A program made the translations under genes and the position numbers. A DNA stretch of 64,000 nucleotides from positions 19,308 to 83,307 of the forward strand of contig CAZNGS010000014.1 of assembly GCA_964572825.1 (NCBI GenBank), given 5' to 3'. Within the stretch, counting starts at the first letter, position 1, and the number at the start of each line of letters is the position of its first letter. Shown here one piece after another: positions 52,340 through 61,149 of the stretch. Source of the DNA: CAYVBE01 sp964572825 (GTDB lineage: Bacteria; Planctomycetota; Brocadiia; SM23-32). Below the pieces are notes generated by a model. That model did not search any database and had not been told where the DNA came from. It saw only the letters and a program-made list of their open reading frames with translations.

Positions 52340-53323
52340 TCACCTCTCGGGGGGCATGTCCATGCCGCGTTCCACGTCCAGCCAGTCCTGCACGTCGAGT
52401 ATGCCCACGGGTTTCCCGTCCTGATCGACCACCGGGACCTGGTCGATGCGGAAATCCCGCAGCATCCGATACGCCTCGGCCGCGAGGCTGTCCAGGCCGA
52501 TGGTCTTGGGGTTGTGTGTCATCACCTCGCTGACGGGGCGGTCCAGCACGTCCGTGCCGCAGTCCTGCATGAGGCGGCGGAAGTCGCCGTCGGTGAAGAA
52601 ACCGACCAGCCGGCCGTCCTCGTCCACCAGGCTCAGGGCCCCGTAGCTGCCGCGTCCGCCCATGCGACGCAGCGCCTCCCGGAGGGTGATGTCGCAGGGG
52701 GCGGTGGGGTTGCCGTCATTCTTCTTTATGACTTCGGCAACCGTTATCAGCTTGCGGCCCAGTTCGCCGCCGGGATGGTAGAAGGCGTAATCCTCCGGCT
52801 GCCAGTTGCGCATGCGGAAGATGGTCAATGCCAGGGCGTCGCCCATCACCACCATGGCCGTGGTGCTGCACGAGGGGGCCAGCCCCAGGGGGCAGGCCTC
52901 CTGGATCTGCCCGATGTCGAGCACCGCGTCGCTCCATTGGGCCAGGGTGGAGCGGGCATCCCCGGTGATGGAGATGACGGGGACGTTCAGCTTCTTCAGG
53001 GAGGGCAGCAGTTGGACCACCTCGGTCTCCCCGCTGTTGCTGAGGGCCAGCACGACGTCGCCGGGCTGCACGCGGCCCAGGTCTCCGTGCCGCGCCTCCA
53101 CGGCGTGCATCCAGTAGGAGGGCGTGCCCGTGCTGGCCAGGGTGGCGGATATCTTCCGACCGATCAAGCCGGCTTTGCCCACGCCGGAGACGATCACGCG
53201 CCCATCGCAATGGTAGATCAGCTCCACCGCGCGCACGAAATCCGCACCCAGCCGCTCCTTCATCGCCACCAGGGTAGCGATTTCTTGCTGGATTATCTGG
53301 CGCGCTTCTTCGAGGTAATCCAT
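52340..53323 (-). CDS. kdsD: D-arabinose 5-phosphate isomerase KdsD
   Basis: 327 residues. The SIS domain (about 30-180) has GRVIVSGVGKAGLIGRKISA, STGTPSYWMHAVEARHGDLG (His) and LALSNSGETEVVQLLP. Two CBS domains follow (about 205-325): ITLREALRRMGGRGSYGALS and MTHNPKTIGLDSLAAEAYRML, ending DQVPVVDQDGKPVGILDVQD. KdsD makes arabinose 5-phosphate, the first precursor of Kdo. First gene of the operon kdsD-kdsC-SDR-M20, with a promoter at 53374-53403. Confidence 0.93.
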   Translation of the reverse strand: MDYLEEARQIIQQEIATLVAMKERLGADFVRAVELIYHCDGRVIVSGVGKAGLIGRKISATLASTGTPSYWMHAVEARHGDLGRVQPGDVVLALSNSGETEVVQLLPSLKKLNVPVISITGDARSTLAQWSDAVLDIGQIQEACPLGLAPSCSTTAMVVMGDALALTIFRMRNWQPEDYAFYHPGGELGRKLITVAEVIKKNDGNPTAPCDITLREALRRMGGRGSYGALSLVDEDGRLVGFFTDGDFRRLMQDCGTDVLDRPVSEVMTHNPKTIGLDSLAAEAYRMLRDFRIDQVPVVDQDGKPVGILDVQDWLDVERGMDMPPER

Positions 53324-53373
53324 CCGATGTGCCGTTCGAAAGGGAGGAACTTGCCGACCGGTCCGTTGCCCAG

Positions 53374-53403
53374 ATTATATGCAGTGAGCGGCCGGCATTG
53401 CAA
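53374..53403 (-). promoter_or_regulatory. Promoter of the kdsD operon
   Basis: On the minus strand TTGCAA (53403-53398) and a perfect TATAAT (53379-53374) are 18 bp apart, about 50 bp upstream of the kdsD ATG at 53323. Confidence 0.6.
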
Positions 53404-53474
53404 AGAGTAGGGCGTCTGGACCGGGTTTCGCGATGGAGCGCAAGGCCTGACCCCGTCCTGCCGGGCGGCTCGGG

Positions 53475-53813
53475 TCAACCCGCGCTGACCTTGTCGTCCG
53501 GCATGTAGGTGTGTTTGATGAAGATGCCGTCCAGGGGTTCGTCGCCGGTGTTGATTACGTCGTGGATTTCCCCCGGTTCCATGCGGAAGGCCATGCCGGG
53601 TTCGATGTCGTACTCCAGCCCGTCGGCGACGAACACCCCCGTTCCGGAGGTAAAGTAGAAGGTCTCCTCGACCTCGTTGTGGTAGTGGGCACCCAGCTCC
53701 TGGCCCGGCAGGAACCGGATCAGGCCCCAGTCTATCCGCGGGCCGCGGAACAGGTATTTCGGTCCACTGTCCAGGTGACGGTAGTCCAGCTCGCTCGCGT
53801 CCACTCTTTCCAT
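53475..53813 (-). CDS. Cupin-domain protein
   Basis: 112 residues, one cupin barrel. Motif 1 is GQELGAHYHNEVEETFYFTSG (two His and Glu as metal ligands, about residues 38-48) and motif 2 MEPGEIHDVINTG (His, about 85). Such small cupins bind metal and often isomerise or sense small sugars; function cannot be predicted. It is the third gene of the operon after the Kdo kinase-like gene (19 bp gap). Confidence 0.8.
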   Translation of the reverse strand: MERVDASELDYRHLDSGPKYLFRGPRIDWGLIRFLPGQELGAHYHNEVEETFYFTSGTGVFVADGLEYDIEPGMAFRMEPGEIHDVINTGDEPLDGIFIKHTYMPDDKVSAG

Positions 53814-53832
53814 GATCCACCTCTTGCTTCCG

Positions 53833-54717
53833 TCAATCTTTGGGCCGCCAGAAGCGATGCCGCAGGTGGCGGCTGCCGTAGCTGTGCACGATCTTTGTCG
53901 TTGCCCCCCGCCAGCACGGATAGCGTCCCAGGTAGGCCCGCAGGAACCTCATCCGGTCCAGCGGGCCGAGGGCCCGGCGCGACTCCGGCCATTTGCCTGC
54001 CGACCGGTCCAACCGGACCAGATTGGCCATGCGCCGGCGCAGCGGGACGTCTTCTATCACCTCCGCCCGGTCAAAATCTACGATGAACACTTCGGGGTCG
54101 TCAAGCGGCTCCCGCACGAGAATGTTCTGCAGGTTGAGGTCGGCGTGCGCGATGCCGGCGTCGTGCATGGCGGCCACAGCGTCGGCGGCCCGGCGCGCCA
54201 GCCGCCTTCTACGGGAGGCGGAAAGTGCGTCCGGCGGCAGCTCGGCGCAGAGGGTCAGCAGGTCCCGCGCGCGGGGGATGAGCCGGCTGACGTAATGCGC
54301 CCGCACCAGGGGGCCGAACACACCTTCGACGCGGACTGCCACCGGCAGGGGGGCGGCCACGCCGGCGGCCACCGCGTAGCGGGAGACGGCGAGCTCCTGT
54401 CGCATCCGTGCGGCGCCCACAAACAGCGTTCCCCACAGGCGGCCCAGCACGCCGCCGTGGGCGTACTGGCGCACCAGCAGCCCCGGCCCCTCGTGCCAGG
54501 CCGGACGCCACACCCAGCAGGTGGGCCGCCCCGGCTGTCGGGTGGTGCTGCCCTGGAGCCGGGCGACGATGGCGGGCAGTCGAACCAGGTCGTCGACCTG
54601 CACGGCGGGGGCGCAATCGGGGTTCAGCAGCAGCCGGACCCTTTCCCCGCGATGTTCCTGCGGTGGGGGGAGGTGGGCCGGATCGGTCGGTGGGATCGTG
54701 CGGGCATTCCCAGGCAT
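53833..54717 (-). CDS. kdkA: Kdo kinase-like (KdkA/lipopolysaccharide kinase family)
   Basis: 294 residues of the LPS kinase branch of the protein-kinase fold. The catalytic-loop motif HADLNLQNILV (about residue 190) and the metal-binding FIVDFDRAEV (about 212) match KdkA, where HSDLN and IDFD are found. Upstream parts contain a Gly-poor ATP loop, RQELAVSRYAVAAGVAAPLP, typical of the family. KdkA phosphorylates the Kdo of the LPS core at the cytoplasmic membrane. The kdsD/kdsC operon lies just downstream on the same strand, which supports the call. It starts 3 bp after the kinase-like gene. Confidence 0.75.
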   Translation of the reverse strand: MPGNARTIPPTDPAHLPPPQEHRGERVRLLLNPDCAPAVQVDDLVRLPAIVARLQGSTTRQPGRPTCWVWRPAWHEGPGLLVRQYAHGGVLGRLWGTLFVGAARMRQELAVSRYAVAAGVAAPLPVAVRVEGVFGPLVRAHYVSRLIPRARDLLTLCAELPPDALSASRRRRLARRAADAVAAMHDAGIAHADLNLQNILVREPLDDPEVFIVDFDRAEVIEDVPLRRRMANLVRLDRSAGKWPESRRALGPLDRMRFLRAYLGRYPCWRGATTKIVHSYGSRHLRHRFWRPKD

Positions 54718-54720
54718 GGA

Positions 54721-57700
54721 CTACTGGTCGGACTCTTCCGGGGTGGCCGGACTGACGTCCTGCACGCAACGGAAGCCGGTCCGGGGGTCGGATTCCGCTG
54801 GATGGGCGCTGTAGCGGGCGGCGCAGCGGGTGGGTATCGGTGCCAGCTCTTCCTGGATCCACGATCCCCCCCGTCGAACGCCCCGCGGCCCGCCCAAGTC
54901 GGGAAGCTCCAGGTCGTTGCCTTCATACGGTTCGAACGCGTCCGTGGTCCACTCCATCACGTTCCCGATCATATCCAGACACCCGTAGGGGCTGGCGTAT
55001 GCGGGATAGGAACCCACCCGCGTGGTCCCGGCGCCCTCGGGGAGCATGTGGTGGCAGTAGTCGCGGCTGAACGTGTTGCCCCAGGGATAGAGGCGCCCGT
55101 CAACTCCCCGGGCGGCCTTCTCCCATTCGGTCTCGGTGGGCAGCCGGGCCCCCCGCCACTCGGCATAGGCCAGGGCATCGTTCAGCGTGACGTTGGTTAC
55201 GGGGTGATCTCCTTTGCCCTGGGGATAGTTGCTGCGGTTCCAGTGTGAGGGCGGCGTGTGGTAGGTGGCTTCCAGGAACTCCTTGTACTGGCGGTTGGTG
55301 ACCTCGGTCCTGTCGATGAAGAATGCCTCCGTGGTTACGGTGTGCCCGGGCAGTTCGGCGCCGAATCCGTGCCCCCGGGCTATCGCCTCGATCTCTTCCC
55401 TGCTGCCGCCCAGTAGCGAAAGATTGTGTTTCTCGGCGATGGCGGCGATCTCGCTCAGGTCGGTGCCCATCAAGAAGCTTCCCTCCGGCACGTAAACCAT
55501 GCCGGGCGGCGGGTTATCCATCCGGTGCACTGTTACCGTGCACTTCTGCTCCCACCCGGTTCCCCGGAATCGCGCGGCGACCGTCTGCAGGATTCTCTTG
55601 CACTCCCCGGGCGAGCCCGTTCCATAGGCGTGGAGGGCCGACTCGTAGTGCCAGGCCGGCAGCTTCGCGGCGGCCGCCATGGCGGCGGTGGAGTCCGCCC
55701 GGGCCAGCTTGACGATGTCTTCCAGCAAAGAGAGCGCGCCGGTGAAATCTCCTTTGTCCCGCATTTGCTCGGCTTTGCGGAGCTGGCTTCTGGCGGTGCT
55801 CTCGGGATATGCCGAATCTTCATCGGTGCGTTCCAGCCCCAGGGCCTGCCGCAAGGCTTCCACCGCCGAAGGTGTCTCAGGGTAGAGCTTCAGCAACTCT
55901 CCATAGTATCGATTGGCCTGCTCCTCGTGGCCGTCCTGGCGGGCCTGTTGGAACAGCCTGAGGAGGAGCTGAGCTTCCATCGCCCCTGCCTGGGTGGCGC
56001 TCTTGTGGTCGGGATAAGCCTCGATGAGATGCCTCAACTGGCTCCTGGCCTCTGCCGGGGCCCCCTGGTTGAGTTGCCGGCGGGCAGACAGCAGGTAGAT
56101 GTCGGGCAGCGCCCCGCGGGCGTTTGCGCCGGCCTCGGAGTCACCGTAACGGTTGATAACCTCCAGCAGCAGTTCCCGCGCCTTGTCGTAGTTGCCCTCT
56201 TCTCGCAGGACCGACGCGCGTCCCAGCAGCAGGTCGGGCCTTTTGTTTTCCAGCAGCCGCGCCTCGGCGGTGCCCGGGAACTGCTGGGCTATCTTTCCAT
56301 ATACCTCCATGGCCCTGGCGTATTCCCCGGTGCGATGCAGATGCTCGGCCAGGTCGGCCATGGCGGCCGGGACCCTGGCCCGGGCCACGGCGGCGAACTG
56401 GCTGTCCTCCGGTACCACCTGCGCGGCCTTGCGGTAGTTCTCCACTGCCCCTTCGTAATCGCCCGCCTTGGCCAGGGCGTCGGCCCATTCCAGGTGAGTA
56501 CGGCCCAACCGGGCCAGTATCCGGTCTTTTTCCTCGCCATCCGTCAGCTTTTGGGACGCGTCGGCGAGTGCGGCGATCGCCAGCTCGTATTGCCCGTTGC
56601 CGGCGTAGCGTGTGGCATCCTCCAGGGCCGTCTTGACGATTTCGGCGGCGGATTCTCTGCGCTTCTCCTGCCGGGGAGGCTGTTCACGGCCGGGGCGTCT
56701 GGTCTCCCCGGCACTCTCGCCAGGCTCCCGCCGCCCCGCCGCCGGGGCGTGCGCCCGCTCTCGTGGGGTGGTGGGCCATTTCCAGACCCGTGCCACAACG
56801 AACCCCGTGGCGAGGGCGGCGCCCGTCAGCAGTATCACCAGCACGATGGCCAGCCCGGTGGCTATCCTCAGGCCGCCCGTGTCCTCCGGCTCCAGTGCGT
56901 GGTAGTCTCGGGCGAAGGCGGAGTCCACGCCCCGCGGCACCACGTCCACGTGCCCGGTATGGATGCTCTCCCTGCTGCGGTCCAGGTCGTCGACCAGTCT
57001 TTGGGCGCTGCGGTACCGCTGCTCGGGGTCCTTCTCCAGCATTCGCTGCACGACTGTGGCCACCTCGACCGGTATGTCTTCTTTGACTTTGTTGAGCGGC
57101 TCGAGCTCTTCCTGGCAGTTGCTGAACAGGTAACCGACGGGATTGCGCGATGGGAAGGGCTCGTAGCCGGTGAACATCTGGTAGGCGATGACACCCAGGG
57201 CGAACACGTCGGCCTCCGGCCCGGGTGTGCGGCCGCGGATGACCTCCGGCGCCATGTACTTGGGTGTGCCCAACAGCTCGCCGAAAACGGATACCATCTG
57301 GTCGGGGCCGGCAACCGACGGGTCGAACAGCATCACCTTGACCAGCAGCCGGTCCATCTTGTCGCGGGCCAGCAGTATCTGGGAGGGCTTCAGATGCCCG
57401 TGCAGGAGGTTCCTCCGGTGGACGGCCCGCAGACCCTCCGCCACCTGGTGCAGTATCTCCAGCGCCTCATCCAGGGGCAGGGGGCTCTGGCGCAGCCTCT
57501 CGGTCAACGACTCCGCCTCCACGTCCTCGAAGGCCACGTAGTATGAGTCGTCGGCCTGTCCCACCTCTCGAACCTGCAGGATGTTGGGATGCTCCACCAG
57601 AGACTGCTGCTCGGCCCATCTCTCGTAGAAATGGCGACCGAAGGCGGCGTTCTGGCTGATGGCCGCCGAGACGAGTTTCAGCAGGATAGTGCGGTCCTTC

Positions 57701-57798
57701 TGGGTGTCCCGGGCGCGGTAGAGGCGTCCGGCCGGCCCTTCTTCGATCAGCTCGAGGAGCTCGAATTTCCCCAGGCTTTTCTTGCTTTCGTCGTTCAT
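54721..57798 (-). CDS. Pseudokinase-TPR-FGE-like fusion protein
   Basis: 1025 residues. Residues about 8-275 have a protein kinase fold with Lys in TILLKLV and APE motif (MAPEVIRG), but the catalytic HRDLKPxN reads HGHLKPSQ (about 135), losing the Asp, and DFG reads FDPS (about 157). It is therefore probably a pseudokinase. A membrane segment (about 302-325) follows, then TPR-type helical repeats (about 390-720). The C-terminal FGE-sulfatase/SUMF1-like domain (about 760-1015) has MVYVPEGSFLMGTD, TEVTNRQYKEFL, ARLPTETEWEKAARG, YPWGN and GNVMEWTTDAF. Of the two formylglycine-generating active-site Cys only one (CAARYS) is in place, so it is more likely a binding module. First gene of an operon with kdkA and the cupin. 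Confidence 0.85.
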   Translation of the reverse strand: MNDESKKSLGKFELLELIEEGPAGRLYRARDTQKDRTILLKLVSAAISQNAAFGRHFYERWAEQQSLVEHPNILQVREVGQADDSYYVAFEDVEAESLTERLRQSPLPLDEALEILHQVAEGLRAVHRRNLLHGHLKPSQILLARDKMDRLLVKVMLFDPSVAGPDQMVSVFGELLGTPKYMAPEVIRGRTPGPEADVFALGVIAYQMFTGYEPFPSRNPVGYLFSNCQEELEPLNKVKEDIPVEVATVVQRMLEKDPEQRYRSAQRLVDDLDRSRESIHTGHVDVVPRGVDSAFARDYHALEPEDTGGLRIATGLAIVLVILLTGAALATGFVVARVWKWPTTPRERAHAPAAGRREPGESAGETRRPGREQPPRQEKRRESAAEIVKTALEDATRYAGNGQYELAIAALADASQKLTDGEEKDRILARLGRTHLEWADALAKAGDYEGAVENYRKAAQVVPEDSQFAAVARARVPAAMADLAEHLHRTGEYARAMEVYGKIAQQFPGTAEARLLENKRPDLLLGRASVLREEGNYDKARELLLEVINRYGDSEAGANARGALPDIYLLSARRQLNQGAPAEARSQLRHLIEAYPDHKSATQAGAMEAQLLLRLFQQARQDGHEEQANRYYGELLKLYPETPSAVEALRQALGLERTDEDSAYPESTARSQLRKAEQMRDKGDFTGALSLLEDIVKLARADSTAAMAAAAKLPAWHYESALHAYGTGSPGECKRILQTVAARFRGTGWEQKCTVTVHRMDNPPPGMVYVPEGSFLMGTDLSEIAAIAEKHNLSLLGGSREEIEAIARGHGFGAELPGHTVTTEAFFIDRTEVTNRQYKEFLEATYHTPPSHWNRSNYPQGKGDHPVTNVTLNDALAYAEWRGARLPTETEWEKAARGVDGRLYPWGNTFSRDYCHHMLPEGAGTTRVGSYPAYASPYGCLDMIGNVMEWTTDAFEPYEGNDLELPDLGGPRGVRRGGSWIQEELAPIPTRCAARYSAHPAESDPRTGFRCVQDVSPATPEESDQ

Positions 57799-57855
57799 GT
57801 CGGATGCCCAAAAAACTTCCGACTGTTCCAGAAATACCCCTGTTCCTGGCTGCGC

Positions 57856-57884
57856 ATTCTATGGGAAGGACGCCGCGAAAACAA
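57856..57884 (-). promoter_or_regulatory. Promoter of the pseudokinase operon
   Basis: On the minus strand TTGTTT (57884-57879) and TAGAAT (57861-57856) are 17 bp apart, about 60 bp before the ATG at 57798. Confidence 0.35.
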
Positions 57885-57911
57885 ATGCTGCTTCGGCAGT
57901 GACGGCGGCGA

Positions 57912-57941
57912 TTGACACCCTGCGCCGGGGCTCACTATGAT
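57912..57941 (+). promoter_or_regulatory. Promoter of xerD
   Basis: Perfect TTGACA (57912-57917) and TATGAT (57936-57941), 18 bp apart, about 45 bp before the GTG at 57986. Divergent to the pseudokinase promoter. Confidence 0.55.
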
Positions 57942-57985
57942 GGACTGGAGCGGGATTTCCGCCGATTTCGGTGCCGGGAGGCCAC

Positions 57986-58882
57986 GTGGTCAGCGCTGCG
58001 AATCTGGTTTCCGCCTTCATCCACTATTGTGCGGCCGAGTGCGGCCTGAGCGCCAACACCCTGGTCGCTTACGAAAGCGACCTGGCGGCCTTTCTGGATT
58101 ATGTGGAAGCCGAAGACGGCGCCGAGCTGGGCCGGGTAACCGCCGACCGACTGGTGGCCTACGTGGGGGCGTGCCGCAGGGCGGGGCTCTCTTCCAACAC
58201 CATTCGCCGGCGGCTGGTGGCCGTGCGGATGCTCTACCGGTTCCTGGTCTCCGAGGGGGAGGTGCGGCGCAACCCCGCCGAGGTGCTGGAAAGCCCCCGG
58301 CTGTGGCAGCGTGTGCCGGAGGTGCTGGGAGTCCGGCAGGTGGAGGCCCTGCTGGATGCACCCTCCCCGGACAGTGCGCTCGGCCTGCGCGACCGGGCGA
58401 TGCTGGAGATGCTCTATGCCACGGGGGCGCGCGCCAGCGAGGTGTGCGGGCTCGACGTGGGGCACGTGAACTTCGAGTACTCTTTCGTGCGCTGCTACGG
58501 CAAACGGCGCAAGGAGCGCCTCGTCCCCGTGGGCCAGCCGGCCCTCCGGGCCTTGCGTGATTACCTGGAGAGGGGCCGGCCGGAGCTTCTGCGTGACCCG
58601 GAGCAGTCGGCCTTGTTCCTGTCGCGCTTCGGCCGGCGGCTGGGGCGCAAGGGGCTGTGGGCGCGCGTCAAGAAGCACGCCACGGCGGCCGGCATAGGGA
58701 CCGACGTCCATCCCCATACGCTGCGTCACAGCTTCGCCACGCATCTGCTCAGCCATGGCGCCGACCTCCGGTCGGTGCAGGTGATGCTGGGTCACGCGGA
58801 CATCTCGACCACGGAAATCTACACCCACGTCGACAGGAGCCGGCTGAAGGCCGCACATCGCCGGTATCATCCCCGCGGCTGA
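57986..58882 (+). CDS. xerD: Tyrosine recombinase XerD/XerC
   Basis: 298 residues. The N-terminal SAM-like DNA-binding domain (about 1-95) contains AANLVSAFIHYCAAECGLSA and SSNTIRRRLVAVRMLYRFLV. The catalytic domain has ATGARASEVCGL (Arg), GKRRKERLVPVG (Lys), HPHTLRHSFATHLL (His-x-x-Arg-His), MLGHADISTTEIYTHV (His and Tyr nucleophile). Length fits Xer. The GTG at 57986 is chosen because GGGAGG is five bases before it; an earlier GTG at 57971 is possible. XerC/D resolve chromosome dimers at dif; which of the two this is cannot be told without a partner. It is more XerD-like. Confidence 0.9.
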   Translation: MVSAANLVSAFIHYCAAECGLSANTLVAYESDLAAFLDYVEAEDGAELGRVTADRLVAYVGACRRAGLSSNTIRRRLVAVRMLYRFLVSEGEVRRNPAEVLESPRLWQRVPEVLGVRQVEALLDAPSPDSALGLRDRAMLEMLYATGARASEVCGLDVGHVNFEYSFVRCYGKRRKERLVPVGQPALRALRDYLERGRPELLRDPEQSALFLSRFGRRLGRKGLWARVKKHATAAGIGTDVHPHTLRHSFATHLLSHGADLRSVQVMLGHADISTTEIYTHVDRSRLKAAHRRYHPRG

Positions 58883-58926
58883 GCCGGCCGGTTGCGGGCG
58901 CCCTGTTCATCCGGGAAGGGAACAGC

Positions 58927-59337
58927 ATGGACTGGCACACGTCACACATACGGGTTCGCTACGCGGAGACAGACCAGATGGGCGTGGTCTATCACGCGGA
59001 ATTCCTCGTGTACTTCGAGGTGGCCCGGACGGAGTACCTCCGGGCGCTGGGGTCCAGCTACCGTGACCTGGAGAACGAGGGTTTCCGGCTGGTCGTGGTC
59101 GAGGCCCGGTGCAGCTACAGGGACCGTGCTGCCTACGACGACGCGTTGCGCATCCGGACGCGGGTGGACAGACTGCGGCCCACGCGCATAGATTTCGTGC
59201 ATCGGGTCACGCGCCAGGAGGACGACACCCTGGTTGCCGAAGGGCGGGTCGTGCTGGCCTGCACCGACGCGGACGGCCGACCCCGCCGACTGCCACCCCG
59301 GATAACAAAGCCCCTGCACAGAGACGCGGACGGGTGA
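58927..59337 (+). CDS. YbgC-like acyl-CoA thioesterase (hotdog fold)
   Basis: 136 residues of the 4HBT hotdog family. The start HTSHIRVRYAETDQMGVVYH is the YbgC signature with the catalytic Asp in AETDQMG (about residue 16), followed by AEFLVYFEVARTEYLRALG. It probably hydrolyses short-chain acyl-CoA. YbgC is often linked to Tol-Pal, but no tol genes are here. It begins 44 bp after xerD and may be co-transcribed. GGAAGGGA precedes the ATG. Confidence 0.85.
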   Translation: MDWHTSHIRVRYAETDQMGVVYHAEFLVYFEVARTEYLRALGSSYRDLENEGFRLVVVEARCSYRDRAAYDDALRIRTRVDRLRPTRIDFVHRVTRQEDDTLVAEGRVVLACTDADGRPRRLPPRITKPLHRDADG

Positions 59338-59350
59338 GCGCCACCGATGG

Positions 59351-59917
<567 letters not shown>

Positions 59918-59948
59918 GGGCCAACTCCTTTCCTTTGACCACAATACC

Positions 59949-59976
59949 ATTATCGGGCGGAGGGTCAGGAAGTCAA
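59949..59976 (-). promoter_or_regulatory. Promoter of trpG/pabA
   Basis: On the minus strand TTGACT (59976-59971) and GATAAT (59954-59949) are 16 bp apart, about 30 bp upstream of the start at 59917. Confidence 0.5.
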
Positions 59977-60002
59977 TGGCCGCCGGGGCGCGGGGCTTCC
60001 TT

Positions 60003-60031
60003 TTGAAGGACTGCCCGCTTTGCCGCACAAT
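60003..60031 (+). promoter_or_regulatory. Possible promoter immediately upstream of nadE
   Basis: TTGAAG (60003-60008) and CACAAT (60026-60031) are 17 bp apart and end only 8 bp before the ATG at 60039, which has no ribosome binding site. If used, the mRNA would be nearly leaderless. Confidence 0.3.
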
Positions 60032-60038
60032 GTGCCCC

Positions 60039-61149
60039 ATGAGAATGGCCGCTGCACAGATCAACACCACCACCGGCGACGTGCGGGGCAACCTGCGCCT
60101 GGCGCTTGCGGGGCTGGAGCACGCGCAGGAGGCGGGTGCCGATCTGCTGGTGCTGCCGGCCTGGGCGCTGAGCGGGTGGCAGCCGCAGGACCTGGCACGG
60201 GAGAGCCGGTTCCGAAGCTTGCAGGAGAGCGCACTGGACCGGCTCGCCTCGGTCTCGCGAGCAATACCCGTAGTCGTCGCCCACGCAGCGCTCAGCGCAG
60301 ACGGGCAGTGCGTGCCGGCGGCCACCCTTCTTGCGGGCGGTGAGCGCGCGGCGGTGCTGGGCCTGAGCGGCGGGATTGACAGCGCCGTCGTGGCCGCGCT
60401 GGCGGCCGACGCGCTGGGGCCGGAGCCGCGTCACGGCGCTTCTGATGCCCACGCGTTTCTCGTCCGAGGAGGGCCGGCTGGATGCGGAGGCCGTGGCGGA
60501 GAACCTGGGCATCGAGGCGTGGACCGTGCCCGTTGAGAAGCTGCGGACCGGCTTCGAAGAGGCGCTCCTGCCCATCTTTCAGGGCACCGAGCAGGACGTT
60601 GCCGAGCAGAACATCCAGGCCCGCATCCGCGGCACCGTGCTGATGGCATACGCCAACAAATTCGGCGCCATGCCGCTGGCGACCGGCAATCGCAGCGAGC
60701 TGGCCGTCGGCTACTGCACACTCTACGGAGACATGGCGGGAGGCGTTGCTCCCATCGGCGACGTGCCGAAAACGCTGGTTTACCGGCTGGCGGATCATAT
60801 GAACCGCAGCCGTGAAGTGATTCCGCCCTCGGTCATGCAGCGCCCGCCCAGCGCGGAGCTCAAGCCGCACCAGACCGACCAGGACGATCTGCCGCCGTAC
60901 GATGTGCTGGATGCGATACTCGGGCTCTACCTGGACGAGGGCCTGTCGGCCGATGACATTCGCGCGCGCGGGCACGACTCGACGCTGGTCGCCGACGTGC
61001 TGGGACGCCTGAAGATGGCCGACTTCAAGCGGCGCCAGGCCCCGTCGGTGCTCCGGGTGAGGCCGCCCGGCAGCCGGTGGCCGAGTCTGCCCCTCGGGGC
61101 CGTGCTGAGCGATTCCCTGCCTTCTGGCAGTGAGGAAAACGATGGGTGA
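60039..61149 (+). pseudogene. nadE: NAD synthetase, damaged (internal deletion and frameshift)
   Basis: The frame starting at ATG 60039 reads MRMAAAQINTTTGDVRGNLR, the beginning of a nitrilase-type glutaminase domain. It then jumps after ATLLAGGE straight to AAVLGLSGGIDSAVVAALA, the PP-loop of NAD synthetase. About 170 residues of the glutaminase domain, with its Lys and Cys, are missing. The Glu position reads LPAWALSGW instead of PELALTGY-like. At about 60426 an extra base shifts the frame: the continuation RVTALLMPTRFSSEEG, LATGNRSELAVGYCTLYGD, GGVAPIGDVPKTLVYRLA is in the next frame and ends at 61149. The synthetase half is otherwise normal. It is either a pseudogene or carries sequencing errors. 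It overlaps the NUDIX start by 8 bp. Confidence 0.8.

Noticed and set aside
3555..54940. tRNA genes suggested by T-loop-like GTTCGAA strings
   Set aside because: Each occurrence lies in a coding sequence and lacks matching acceptor and anticodon stems.
54721..57798. Active Ser/Thr kinase and active formylglycine-generating enzyme
   Set aside because: Catalytic Asp of HRD and the DFG are missing, and one of the two FGE Cys residues is absent, so neither activity can be supported. The FGE part is therefore not offered as the activator of the sulfatase at 1-756.
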